This document shows positions 28,040-35,933 of a stretch of 64,000 nucleotides of DNA, piece by piece. This stretch comes from Bradyrhizobium viridifuturi (GTDB lineage Bacteria > Pseudomonadota > Alphaproteobacteria > Rhizobiales > Xanthobacteraceae). The translations under genes were made by a program, and so were the position numbers. Positions within the stretch are counted from its first letter, which is position 1; each line of letters begins with the position of its first letter. The stretch spans positions 248,001-312,000 of the forward strand of contig NZ_LGTB01000002.1 in assembly GCF_001238275.1 (NCBI RefSeq), written 5' to 3'. The notes under the pieces are model-generated. The model saw only the letters and a program-made list of their open reading frames with translations, did not search any database and was not told the DNA's origin.

Positions 28040-28221
28040 GGCGCCGGCCTTCCCTCTGTTTTGGAGACAGCAAGCGCCGGGTCGTGCTTGTGGGCCTCAC
28101 GAACTTCGTCGTCCTCCAGCAGATCGAGAAGCCGGTGGCGGTCGCCCGGCTTTTCGCAACCGACACCCGTGCCGTACTTCGCGGGCTGTTCGACGGCAGG
28201 CGGCTTTACTTGGTCAATCAT
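28036..28221 (-). CDS. Small hydrophilic protein heading the LOG-RNase unit
   Basis: A 61-residue charged protein beginning MIDQVKPPAVEQPAKYGTG, with a central RLLDLLEDDEV helix. Its stop overlaps the LOG start by four bases, and a box lies 64 bp upstream, so translation is plausible. Unrecognised; no domain. It may act mainly to couple translation. Confidence 0.5.
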   Translation of the reverse strand: MIDQVKPPAVEQPAKYGTGVGCEKPGDRHRLLDLLEDDEVREAHKHDPALAVSKTEGRPAP

Positions 28222-28284
28222 GGCAGGGCCTCGCCAACATTCGATAGGTGTTAGCTAGCATCCGCGACCGCTTGCGCGCACGCC

Positions 28285-28298
28285 TTGAGCAAAGTCAA
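28285..28298 (-). promoter_or_regulatory. FixK/FNR-type box before the LOG-RNase unit
   Basis: TTGAGCAAAGTCAA, 64 bp from the start at 28221. Confidence 0.62.
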
Positions 28299-28346
28299 TT
28301 CAGCCGTGTGACGGGCGATGGTTCTCCTTGACGACCAGACACGGCA

Positions 28347-28360
28347 TTGAGCCAGATCAA
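28347..28360 (+). promoter_or_regulatory. FixK/FNR-type box before the MFS gene
   Basis: TTGAGCCAGATCAA. It is 118 bp before the likely ATG at 28479, about twice the usual distance, so this transcript would have a longer leader. Confidence 0.62.
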
Positions 28361-28478
28361 CGTTCATGCCCAGCGACGGGTCTACTCGTTTCCTTGATTC
28401 CGGAGAGGCACAGGCCGGGCATCGGACTACGTCAATCGGTCACCGAAGCCAACATGGCTATCTCTTGCGTGGAAGAGC

Positions 28479-29758
28479 ATGTCACTTCAGCTCGCCGTGC
28501 CCAAACATGTCGAAACGTTCAGGCAATCGCTTCGGCTTCTGCGGGCGCCTCGATTCGGCACCTACTTTTCCGCCACGTTGCTGTCCAATATCGGAATGTG
28601 GTCGCAGCAGGTTGCTGAGCCATGGCTGCTGCTCAGCCTGGGCGCTTCCTCATTCGTGATCGGATTGGACACCTTCGTGCAGTCGGCGCCAGCTTCCTGC
28701 TGATCCTGGCGGGCGGCATGCTCGCAGACAACGCCGATCGTCGCTGGGTCGTCGCGAAGTTTCAGGCCATCCAGATGCTATGTCCAGTCGCCCTGGTGGT
28801 CCTGATGCTGACACATCTCATCGAGCCATGGATGGTGATCGTCCTTTCACTCATCGTCGGCATCACCGACGCCTTGTCGATGCCCTCCTTTCAGACCATC
28901 GCGCCGTCACTCGTCCGCCAGGACCAGATTGGAAGCGCCATTGCCTTGAACGCGACACAGTTCAACCTTTCGCGGATCCTGGGCCCGGCGCTCGGCGGGT
29001 TGTTGATCGCAAGCGTCGGCGCGATCAGCTGTTTCGTTGCAAATGCCGCGTCATATTTGCCCTTCATCGCAGTCGCGATCTGGATTCTGCCGCCCGGTTC
29101 GGCCAACCCCGACCCTGACCGCTCACTCGACCGTCACCAGCTCCTTCTCGGCTTGCGCAGAATCGTTGCCTCGGACTACATGCGTGGCGCATTGACCACC
29201 GTTCTGGTCACGAGCACCTTGTGCGGGCCACTGATCGTCTTCTGCCCGGTCCTGGTGAAGGAGATCTTGCACGGCGATTCCACCCAGTTCAGCCTCGCCA
29301 TCGGCGCGTTCGGAATCGGAGGACTGCTCGGAGCGGTCGTGATGCTCGGCGTCGAACCTGGCCGCGACAAACGCCAGTTGAGCACCGCTTTCGCCGCCGC
29401 TTACGGCGCGATGACCGCGATCGCGGCAGTGAACCCATGGACTTCGGTGCTTCCGCTTCTGTTGGTCGTGGCCGGCTTTTGCATGTCGATCAGCAATACG
29501 GCGGCCAACGCGCTCCTCAACGCCGCAGCGCCGGCCCGCCTGCGTGGCAGGACGATAAGCCTGTACATGCTGGCCATGCGCGGGGGCCTTTCGTTTGGCG
29601 GCCTCTTGACCGGACTTTCTGCCGATCTGGTCGGCGTGCGCTATGCGCTATTGGCCAATGGCATCATGGCCGTGACCGTCCAATTGATCCTCGGCAGACG
29701 ATGGCTCCACGCGGGGTCAGAGGCTGCATCGCATCCGTCGACGCCGCGGCGCTGCTAG
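28479..29758 (+). pseudogene. MFS transporter, EntS/MFS_3-like, frameshifted
   Basis: A full-length 12-helix exporter in two frames. The first (28479-28703) gives the N-terminus, with LRAPRFGTYFSATLLSNIG and SAPA. The second (to 29758) resumes with FLLILAGGMLADNADRRW, the A-like motif between helices 2 and 3, and ends normally. The break is at about 28692, where one base is missing between CCAGC and TTCCTG. Repair gives 426 residues, typical of the EntS-type family that exports siderophores or drugs. It may be a decayed gene or a sequence error. The ATG follows AAGAG. Confidence 0.8.
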
Positions 29759-29800
29759 ATTGCGATGCGATTGTATTGAATTATCGTCACGCATTGGCTC

Positions 29801-29850
29801 TGGAGCATGGCTTTTGCGGAAAGCCGTTTCACGCTCTTCCGGATCATGCC
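29801..29850. repeat. Dispersed intergenic repeat of the Bradyrhizobium type
   Basis: A GGAGCATG ... CGGAAA ... CTCTTCCGGATCATGCC unit lies between convergent genes. From memory, near-copies of this imperfect palindrome are scattered through Bradyrhizobium genomes. Its copy number here cannot be tested from one window. Confidence 0.5.
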
Positions 29851-29877
29851 CCAGCCGGCCCCTGCGCTCCATTCCCG

Positions 29878-29911
29878 AAAAAGCTGCCAGCTTGGGGGAA
29901 GCTGGCAGCTT
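29878..29911 (-). terminator. Strong intrinsic terminator on the minus strand
   Basis: A perfect 13-bp stem (AAGCTGCCAGCTT / AAGCTGGCAGCTT) with a 5-nt loop. Read on the minus strand it runs into five T. It can end the CBS-cysQ transcript, 136 bp after the cysQ stop, or a short RNA begun at the box at 29980. Confidence 0.72.
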
Positions 29912-29945
29912 CATCGTCGGGTGGGGTGCGCAGTAGCGCCTGCGC
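29878..29945 (-). ncRNA. Candidate FixK/FNR-driven small RNA
   Basis: If transcription starts about 41 bp from the centre of the orphan box at 29980, a ~68-nt RNA would run from near 29945 to the terminator at 29878. It would hold a 5' hairpin (GCGCAG, 6-nt loop, CTGCGC), a C-rich single strand (ACCCCACCC) and the terminator with a CCCCC loop. C-rich unpaired segments can pair with Shine-Dalgarno sequences. This is inference from layout only; the box may be non-functional. Confidence 0.3.
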
Positions 29946-29979
29946 AAATGCATTAGATCGATTCACGGGGAACGTTTCG

Positions 29980-29993
29980 TTGATCTCAATCAA
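29980..29993 (-). promoter_or_regulatory. Perfect FixK/FNR-type box with no gene
   Basis: TTGATCTCAATCAA lies between the convergent MFS and cysQ genes. No start codon with a ribosome site lies at the usual distance on either strand. See the candidate small RNA. Confidence 0.6.
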
Positions 29994-30046
29994 ATCCGGC
30001 CTGGGATGTTTCGCGGGCTTGGCGCATCCCTCGGGTCGGGTGCGGC

Positions 30047-30949
30047 TCAGGAACGATTCCGGCGGATGGGGGCCGGATCACCCCAAGCGACGAATTCGGG
30101 AACGACAAACCCTGTTTGCATCTGCCCGAACTTGATTGGCTCGCCGCTCGAGTCCGTGACCGCACCCCCTGCCGCGGTTACGATGGCATGGCCGGCGGCG
30201 ACATCCCATTCCCTGGTCGGCGACAGCCTTGGATAGGCATCTATCCTGCCCTCGGCGACCCAGGCAAACTTGAGTGCCGATCCGACCCGACGCCGGACTA
30301 TATCGCCTCGCGCTCGGATCATCGCGGCCGTTCTCTCGTCGCTGTGTGATCGGCTTACTGCCACCAAGCTGGGCTTGCCGGGCGGATGACGCCGGCTCCG
30401 GATTGCTTGCGGGGCTTGCCTGAGGCCGTCGCGCAGCGTCAATCGTTCGGCGCCTCGCCCGACAATTCCACGCCAGAGCATGCCTAGCGCCGGTGCGCCG
30501 ATGACGCCGAGCAGAGGGACGCCCCCGGTCACCAGCGCGACGTTCACCGTATACTCCTTGCGTCCTGCAATGAACTCCTTGGTTCCATCAAGCGGATCGA
30601 CAAGAAAGAAACTCTGATGACGGCTGGGATCGACCGTTTGCGGGCACTCCTCGGAGATCACCAACGCATTGGGAACGAGCCGGGACAGGCCGTCGATCAG
30701 AATGCTGTTCGCGGCAAGATCCGCCTCGGTGACCGGCGATCGATCCTGCTTGACCTGCACATGCGCGGCCGCCCGATCCACCGCCAGGATACGCGCACCC
30801 GCGCGGATCACCAGTTCCGTGAGAGGTTCCATCAACGCGACTGCGGCGCGGGCGTCAAGCCGCGGCTGCTTCTCGTCGTCGCCGCCCTCGGCCGGAAGCC
30901 CGCTCTGATCGCTCGCACGCTGCACAATTACCCGCCGCAGCTTCCGCAT
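30047..30949 (-). CDS. cysQ: 3'(2'),5'-bisphosphate nucleotidase, CysQ
   Basis: A 300-residue member of the inositol-monophosphatase fold that clears 3'-phosphoadenosine 5'-phosphate. Metal-site motifs are SEE (ISEECP), DPLDGTKEF near residue 118 and EWDVAAGHAI near residue 250. The first ~38 residues are extra compared with E. coli CysQ (246), and an internal ATG at residue 40 would give the usual length. The ATG at 30949 shares a base with the stop of the CBS gene (TGATG), so coupling supports the long form. It is in one unit with that CBS gene. Confidence 0.88.
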   Translation of the reverse strand: MRKLRRVIVQRASDQSGLPAEGGDDEKQPRLDARAAVALMEPLTELVIRAGARILAVDRAAAHVQVKQDRSPVTEADLAANSILIDGLSRLVPNALVISEECPQTVDPSRHQSFFLVDPLDGTKEFIAGRKEYTVNVALVTGGVPLLGVIGAPALGMLWRGIVGRGAERLTLRDGLRQAPQAIRSRRHPPGKPSLVAVSRSHSDERTAAMIRARGDIVRRRVGSALKFAWVAEGRIDAYPRLSPTREWDVAAGHAIVTAAGGAVTDSSGEPIKFGQMQTGFVVPEFVAWGDPAPIRRNRS

Positions 30950-31410
30950 CAGTCGCCTTCGGATCGCGCGAGTATTCGCTCAAGTGCCGTGATCAGCTGC
31001 ACGCGGCCAACGATGCCAACGACCCGCGTATCCCGGAGCACGATGACCTGGGATATCTGATGCTTGTCCATTTCGGCAACGATCTCGTCCACAGTCGCGC
31101 GTTCGCCGACGCAAACGGGTTTGCGACTCATCACGGCGTCGACGCTCAGGGCCCGGGTCCGCTCGCGGACCAGCCGTCCCTCCTCCCTGCTCAGCAGCCA
31201 TTCGAACCAGAAGCCCTCCGGCCAATGTACGCCGAGTTCGCGACGGTGAAGGAAGTCGCCCTCGGAGATAACACCGATCAGCGCGCCTGAGCCATCGAGC
31301 ACAGGCAAGCCGCGCTGGCCAGTTTCCAGCAATAATCGAACGGCGTCGAGCAATGGCGCGCCCGGCTTGATCGTCGCGAACGACGTGCGCATGACTTCCA
31401 AAGCCAACAT
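30949..31410 (-). CDS. CBS-domain pair protein
   Basis: A 153-residue protein made of two CBS domains (about 6-60: GQRGLPVLDGSGALIGVISE; about 93-147: QVIVLRDTRVVGIVGR), with no BON domain. Such stand-alone pairs bind AMP, ATP or related nucleotides and resemble the Hrp1 type of low-oxygen protein. It is translationally coupled to cysQ, which acts on adenosine bisphosphate, so a nucleotide-sensing role is attractive but unproven. The box lies 67 bp upstream. Confidence 0.82.
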   Translation of the reverse strand: MLALEVMRTSFATIKPGAPLLDAVRLLLETGQRGLPVLDGSGALIGVISEGDFLHRRELGVHWPEGFWFEWLLSREEGRLVRERTRALSVDAVMSRKPVCVGERATVDEIVAEMDKHQISQVIVLRDTRVVGIVGRVQLITALERILARSEGD

Positions 31411-31476
31411 GGCATACTCCGTGAAGCTTCACGTACCCGATCGTAGCAAGTATGCGCTAAAGGCGATGAGGCCGGG

Positions 31477-31490
31477 CTGACCTGGATCAA
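31477..31490 (-). promoter_or_regulatory. FixK/FNR-type box before CBS-cysQ
   Basis: CTGACCTGGATCAA on the + strand; one mismatch in the outer T. It is 67 bp from the start at 31410. Confidence 0.55.
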
Positions 31491-31630
31491 TCGCGCCATA
31501 CATCTCCTTGCCTCCGTCCTGCGCTCCGAAGCCATCCGGCAAACTGTCAGCTCCGCAAATGTCCGTAGGGAACAATCCCGAATTTCCAAGCACGCGGTTC
31601 TGAGGCACGCTTTGTGTGCAGGAGCGGACC

Positions 31631-31834
31631 ATGAGCCACACCTTTCACGTAGCGAACCGCGCGACCCATCACAGGATTGTCGCGCTCGCTCTAATTGCCG
31701 GCATCGCGGTGACGGTTATCGGGTTACACACTCATCGCGCCTCCGGAATCGACGGTTCACGCTCTGGAGCCAGAATCCACCTCCCTGTCGAACACGATGA
31801 TCTGCGGCCAGTTGCCGTCGCCGAACTGAGGTGA
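31631..31834 (+). CDS. Small membrane-anchored protein, unknown
   Basis: A 67-residue frame beginning MSHTFHVANRATHHRIVALA, with one hydrophobic segment (about 15-33), then a polar tail. AGGAG lies 6 bases before the ATG, and a hairpin terminator with six T follows at 31894, so a short independent transcript is likely. No clear box precedes it at the usual distance. Unrecognised. Confidence 0.5.
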   Translation: MSHTFHVANRATHHRIVALALIAGIAVTVIGLHTHRASGIDGSRSGARIHLPVEHDDLRPVAVAELR

Positions 31835-31893
31835 CGACGACGCAGGTGGCCCAGAGAAATAGATCGCCGCAGATCTTCCAGAACTCCCCGACT

Positions 31894-31927
31894 GCCCCGG
31901 CTAGCTCCTGCATCCGGGGTACTTTTT
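31894..31927 (+). terminator. Intrinsic terminator after the small membrane gene
   Basis: CCCCGG (31894-31899) pairs with CCGGGG (31913-31918), followed by TAC and six T, 60 bp after the stop at 31834. Confidence 0.6.
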
Positions 31928-31987
31928 TGCCGGCAGTGCTTCTGCGACCAGCAGCGGCGCTCTTGCTTAACGGTCTCCCGGCATTGG

Positions 31988-32581
31988 CTACGGCACCCAC
32001 TTCAATATCGTGGGCGGCTTGCGCGTTCCAGCAGATGGCGCCTCTCTCGGCACGCCGAGGATGATCGGGGCAACGGCCGCGCCGCCGTCCGGAATCCTCA
32101 GCTCTGCCTTGACCTCAGGGGTGTTCAGGATGCCAATAGCGAAGCCAATGCAGCAGGTGCCGAGACCTTGTGCCGTGGCCGCAAGCATGAGGTTCTCAGC
32201 CGCGAGCCAGCAATCGGCTTCGACGAACGGACCTTTCGCCTTGCAGCAGACGACGACAAGCGTGCCCGCATCATAGAAGATGTTGAACTCCGGATCGGAC
32301 AGCATCGCCAACGCGCGGGGCTCTGATTTCTGGAAATGCAATGTGGCCTCTTGCTGGCCAAGCAACATCGCCTTGGCGCGGCTCGAATATTGTCGCAAGC
32401 GCGTCTTGTCCTGGATGACGACGAACGCCCAAGGCTCGGCATGAAGCGCCGTAGGCGCCTGCACCGCAGCATGCAGCAGCTGTTCGATCGTGCCACGCTC
32501 GATCTTGTCGGAAATGTAACTTCTCACGGCACGCCGTTGATAGATGGCAGTCAGGGTGTCGAGCTTCGAATAGGTCAGCAT
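31988..32581 (-). CDS. Nitroreductase-family flavoprotein
   Basis: A 197-residue FMN-dependent reductase-like protein. It starts MLTYSKLDTLTAIYQRRAVRSY, with the RRAVRSY phosphate-binding arginine motif near 15, AAVQAPTALHAEPWAFVVI near 40-58, and GLGTCCIGFA near 145. ATG at 32581 follows GGAGAAGG; a longer frame upstream is not needed. It reduces nitro or quinone compounds with NAD(P)H in characterised members. Nitroreductases are recurrent in low-oxygen regulons. A weaker box lies 58 bp upstream. Confidence 0.85.
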   Translation of the reverse strand: MLTYSKLDTLTAIYQRRAVRSYISDKIERGTIEQLLHAAVQAPTALHAEPWAFVVIQDKTRLRQYSSRAKAMLLGQQEATLHFQKSEPRALAMLSDPEFNIFYDAGTLVVVCCKAKGPFVEADCWLAAENLMLAATAQGLGTCCIGFAIGILNTPEVKAELRIPDGGAAVAPIILGVPREAPSAGTRKPPTILKWVP

Positions 32582-32638
32582 GATCCTTCTCCTTTCTGAC
32601 GACCATGCCATGATGGCTCGACGGAACGGCCACGCGCC

Positions 32639-32652
32639 TTGACCCACCGCAA
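32639..32652 (-). promoter_or_regulatory. Weak FixK/FNR-type box before the nitroreductase gene
   Basis: TTGACCCACCGCAA (minus strand TTGCGGTGGGTCAA), 58 bp from the start at 32581. Confidence 0.5.
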
Positions 32653-32777
32653 CCCTGCGGATCAATCGGCCGTGACGCACGAGCCAGGCTGGCACGGATC
32701 AAGCGGTCCGTAACGCTCCCCGCACGGCAGGAGGAGATCGCTCATTATTGACGCGATGCTCTTGGTCCCCCTGGCAG

Positions 32778-33428
32778 TCAGCGAACGACAATCAGATCGT
32801 CGACCGACATTACGCCCGGAGCAGACCAAGCTGCGTGTTCGGCTGCGCTCCGGTCGCGCCAGTTGTCCACCTCTCCCTCGAGCACAACGTGATCCCCTCC
32901 CGTCACCGAGACGCGAATGGCGCCGGCCTCGACCGTCGCGTGCCGCATCAGCGCGGCCTCAATCTTTGCCTTGATGTCGCCGCTCGTCGCGCGTTGCTTC
33001 AACTTGATATGATTGAGAACGCCGATGACGCCGGCCAACTTGCGAACGCACAATTCTGCCGCTCGCCTTTCGAACTGCCAGTTGACGGTACCGCTGAGGG
33101 TAACCCAGCCGGCGCTCACGAGCGCGTTGATCTCGTATTGCGACACTGTGGAATCCCAGTGCAGGAGATCCAGCGCACGCCTTGCGATCTGGTCGTCGGC
33201 CTTCTTCGGGTTGTTGGGATAGCGAACTTCGATCTCATCCGCGATGCCATGCACACCTTTGACACGCTGAGTGGCGGCAACAGCCGCGAGCTTCTGCCCG
33301 TAGCTGCCCACGTGGCCAGTCAGGGTAACGACCCCGTCCTCGGCCGCAATTCCTATGTGCGCACCATCGAAGCTCGGATCGAACTCGAACTCATCGATAA
33401 CGTCCTGGCGCAATGTCTTGTCTCTCAT
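32778..33428 (-). CDS. Triple-BON domain protein A
   Basis: A 216-residue protein of three BON domains (about 5-70, 78-142, 150-214). Each has the G-V-V-x-L-x-G-x-V strand (GVVTLTGHVGSY, GWVTLSGTVNW, HVVLEGEVDNW) and a VxGV turn. No signal peptide is seen, so it is likely cytosolic or loosely membrane-bound. BON domains bind lipids or ligands in OsmY-like proteins. I chose ATG at 33428 (AAGGAGCG upstream). It is 65 bp after a close paralogue (33494) and probably shares its promoter. A tandem duplication is likely. Confidence 0.82.
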   Translation of the reverse strand: MRDKTLRQDVIDEFEFDPSFDGAHIGIAAEDGVVTLTGHVGSYGQKLAAVAATQRVKGVHGIADEIEVRYPNNPKKADDQIARRALDLLHWDSTVSQYEINALVSAGWVTLSGTVNWQFERRAAELCVRKLAGVIGVLNHIKLKQRATSGDIKAKIEAALMRHATVEAGAIRVSVTGGDHVVLEGEVDNWRDRSAAEHAAWSAPGVMSVDDLIVVR

Positions 33429-33493
33429 GTGTCGCTCCTTGCGAGATTGCGGCCGCAGGAGGCCGGTCTCCGGCCAACCCGCCACCGCGGGAT

Positions 33494-34141
33494 TCAGCCG
33501 ACCGTCAGCTTGTCCTCAACCGATTGAACGCCAGGTGCAGACCAGGCGGCGTTCTCGATCGCCCGACGTTCCTGCCAGTTGTCAACCATGCCCTCGAGGA
33601 GAACGCAGTCGTTGTCGCGAATGGAGACCCGGACCGCCTTCGCCTGCGTCTCGGCGCGCCGCTTCAATGCGCCCTCGATCTTGGCCTTGACGTTCTCGGC
33701 CTTGATGCGCGGCGCGACCTGGATGTTGTTGCTGATACCGCGAATGCCGGACAGCATTCCCACGTCATGCTCCGCCGCTCGCTTCTGGAAATACCAGTCG
33801 ACGTTTCCCGACAGCGTGACCCAGCCCTCGCGAACCAGGACCGCGATGCTCGCCGGTACGACCGTGTCCCAGGCGAGGATATCCAGCGCCCGCTTTGCAA
33901 TTTCATCGTCTGCGGTCTTCTTGTCGCCCGGCGCGCGAACATCGATCTCGTCCGCAATCGCCTTGACGCCCCTGACCCGCCGTGCCGCCGAAATCGCCGA
34001 GAGCTTCTGTAGATAGGTCTTGACGTAGCCACTCAGCGTGACGACACCGCTTTCCGCCATTACGCCAATATGGGCAGCGTCCACACTGGGCTCGAACTCC
34101 AGCTCGTCCAGCACATCCTGACGCAACTGCAGTGCAGTCAT
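33494..34141 (-). CDS. Triple-BON domain protein B
   Basis: A 215-residue paralogue of the next gene, with the same three BON units (GVVTLSGYVKTY, GWVTLSGNVDWY, CVLLEGMVDNWQ) and the shared opening LRQDVLDELEFEPSVDAAHI. ATG at 34141 is preceded by GGAGG. No signal peptide. The box at 34197 lies 56 bp upstream, with an extra palindrome at 34156 between. Same likely role: envelope or osmotic stress adaptation, inferred from the domain only. Confidence 0.83.
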   Translation of the reverse strand: MTALQLRQDVLDELEFEPSVDAAHIGVMAESGVVTLSGYVKTYLQKLSAISAARRVRGVKAIADEIDVRAPGDKKTADDEIAKRALDILAWDTVVPASIAVLVREGWVTLSGNVDWYFQKRAAEHDVGMLSGIRGISNNIQVAPRIKAENVKAKIEGALKRRAETQAKAVRVSIRDNDCVLLEGMVDNWQERRAIENAAWSAPGVQSVEDKLTVG

Positions 34142-34155
34142 GGCAACCTCCATTG

Positions 34156-34175
34156 TTTGATCGGGATTAATCAAA
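34156..34175 (-). promoter_or_regulatory. Second palindrome near the transcription start of the BON genes
   Basis: TTTGAT (34156-34161) and ATCAAA (34170-34175) flank an 8-bp spacer. It lies just before the ribosome site, about where transcription should start from the box at 34197, so it may be an operator for repression. Confidence 0.35.
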
Positions 34176-34196
34176 CGCCGGCGGACTGACATTGCC

Positions 34197-34210
34197 TTGC
34201 GCTGGATCAA
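34197..34210 (-). promoter_or_regulatory. FixK/FNR-type box before the BON genes
   Basis: TTGCGCTGGATCAA, 56 bp from the start at 34141. Confidence 0.62.
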
Positions 34211-34298
34211 CTGCGCCGCAGCGCCTAGAGCGCGTCAAGCACGGGCAGGAGCGTTGGCCGCACGTCGCCTCCTCTAGCTGCCGGAAGCGCCAGATCGA

Positions 34299-34312
34299 TT
34301 GATCGGGGTCAA
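34299..34312 (+). promoter_or_regulatory. FixK/FNR-type box before CBS-BON gene 3
   Basis: TTGATCGGGGTCAA, 60 bp before the start at 34373. Confidence 0.7.
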
Positions 34313-34372
34313 ATCAGGCATGCGCGTGATGCCGCAGAATGAAACATCTTTCCACCTACAGAGAGCACGATC

Positions 34373-35059
34373 ATGCAAGCACGCGACGTCATGGTGTCAC
34401 CCGTCATCACGGTAGACTCCAACGCAACGGTCCGGCGGGTTGCTTCCCTGCTGCTCGAGCACCGCATCAGCGCCGTCCCCGTTGTGGGCAAGGACGGCGA
34501 ACTCGTCGGGATCGTCACGGAAGGCGACTTGATGCATCGGAGTGAATCGGGCACCGAGCGCCCGTATTCGTGGTGGCTGCGGCTTCTGGCCGGAGACGCG
34601 CAAATGGCGTCCGACTACGTGAAGTCCCATGCTGTCAAGATCGCAGACATCATGACCCGCAAGGTCGTGACCGCGACGCCGGAGACGCCGCTGTACGAAA
34701 TAGCGATGCTGCTCGAGAAGCACGACATCAAGCGTATACCCATCGTGAATGCAACCGGCCACCTCGTCGGCATCGTCAGCCGGGCCAACCTGCTCCAGGC
34801 TGTCGCGAGCGCCCGGCCGAAGCTGGAGATATCACCCGCCGATTCCGTTATCAGGAAGAAATTGCTCGGCGAGCTTCGCGAGCAACCATGGGCACACACA
34901 TTCAATCTGACCGCGACCGTACAGAACGGCGTCGTCGACCTGTGGGGATATGCGCCATCCGCTGCCGAACGCACCGCAATCCGGGTTGCCGCGGAGAGCA
35001 TCCCCGGTGTCGTTGCAGTGAACGATCATCTTCTGGAAACGCCAGTCATGGTCTACTGA
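34373..35059 (+). CDS. CBS-CBS-BON domain protein 3
   Basis: A 228-residue paralogue of the 20792 and 24856 proteins. CBS 1 at about 6-60 (RISAVPVVGKDGELVGIVTE), CBS 2 at about 93-147 (IKRIPIVNATGHLVGIVSR), BON at about 160-222 (GVVDLWGYA, IPGVVAVNDHLLE). The C-terminal HDHLC motif of the other two is changed to NDHLL, so it is the most divergent of the three. It starts with the shared M-A-x-D/Q-x-M opening and has its own box. It converges with the protease gene at 35149. Confidence 0.85.
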   Translation: MQARDVMVSPVITVDSNATVRRVASLLLEHRISAVPVVGKDGELVGIVTEGDLMHRSESGTERPYSWWLRLLAGDAQMASDYVKSHAVKIADIMTRKVVTATPETPLYEIAMLLEKHDIKRIPIVNATGHLVGIVSRANLLQAVASARPKLEISPADSVIRKKLLGELREQPWAHTFNLTATVQNGVVDLWGYAPSAAERTAIRVAAESIPGVVAVNDHLLETPVMVY

Positions 35060-35148
35060 TATCTCGGTGCACGATCATTGGGCGGCCACCATCAGCCGGC
35101 GAAACCAGATGAGTCGCACCTCAAAATGTTTCGCGATCCCGGAACGCC

Positions 35149-35916
35149 CTAGTTCATTCTGATGTAGAGACGATCAATCGCATCCGAGGGAATAGCGAGG
35201 CCAAAGGCGCGCCCGGCTTCAGTCGCATCGGCGCCGGCGGCAACAATGCCGATCACTTCACCCCGCAGATTGAACAGCGCTCCGCCTGAACTGCCGCGAT
35301 CCAGCAAGGCGTCGGTCTGAATGAGATCCTGGCAGGAGATGCCGGGCCACGAACGATGCAGAGCGCTGACAATGCCGAAGCTAACGCTCGGACCGGATCC
35401 CGAGGAGCCGCCGATCGCAAGGACGAAATCTCCGGGCTCGGCATCGATTGATCGACCGATGCGGGCTGCGGTCAGGCCGGGGGCCGAGATCCTCAGCATC
35501 GCCAGGTCATACCGCTCGTCGGCCACCACGAACTTGGCGTCAAGCTGGCGCCCATCCGACAATCGGACCGAGAGTGCCTTGGCTCCGCTGACCACATGCC
35601 TGCTCGTCACGATCAATCCGGCTTCTGCCTTGATGATGACGCCCGCGCCATACACATCCTTCGTCGCGGGAGGCGGACCATTCGAAGGCTCGGGACCGGA
35701 CCGGGTGACTGCTGCAGTCTCCGTGCGGGCGGTTATGCCGACCACACTTTGGATGACCTTTCCGACCAATGGCGCAAGTGTTTGCACCTCCCGGATTTCC
35801 CCTGCTTGAACCTGTCCGGACCAGAGCAGGAGCATCCACGTGATCGCGATGACGGGTAAAGACAAGGGGGCGGACCACTTCAGCGCCAACCTGCTGCAGG
35901 GTCTTTTCGCGTTCAT
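35149..35916 (-). CDS. Trypsin-like serine protease (Deg/HtrA fold, no PDZ)
   Basis: A 255-residue exported protease. A signal sequence or anchor covers about residues 12-38 (LPVIAITWMLLLWSGQVQA). The triad is His in VTSRHVVSG near 113, Asp in ERYDLAMLR near 143, and Ser in DRGSSGGALFN near 215. There is no PDZ domain after the protease domain, unlike DegP. ATG at 35916 gives the correct signal peptide. It starts 17 bp after the hypothetical gene at 35934 and is probably co-transcribed from the box at 36487. Periplasmic stress proteolysis is the likely role. Confidence 0.85.
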   Translation of the reverse strand: MNAKRPCSRLALKWSAPLSLPVIAITWMLLLWSGQVQAGEIREVQTLAPLVGKVIQSVVGITARTETAAVTRSGPEPSNGPPPATKDVYGAGVIIKAEAGLIVTSRHVVSGAKALSVRLSDGRQLDAKFVVADERYDLAMLRISAPGLTAARIGRSIDAEPGDFVLAIGGSSGSGPSVSFGIVSALHRSWPGISCQDLIQTDALLDRGSSGGALFNLRGEVIGIVAAGADATEAGRAFGLAIPSDAIDRLYIRMN

Positions 35917-35933
35917 CTCGCCCCGCTCCCGCG

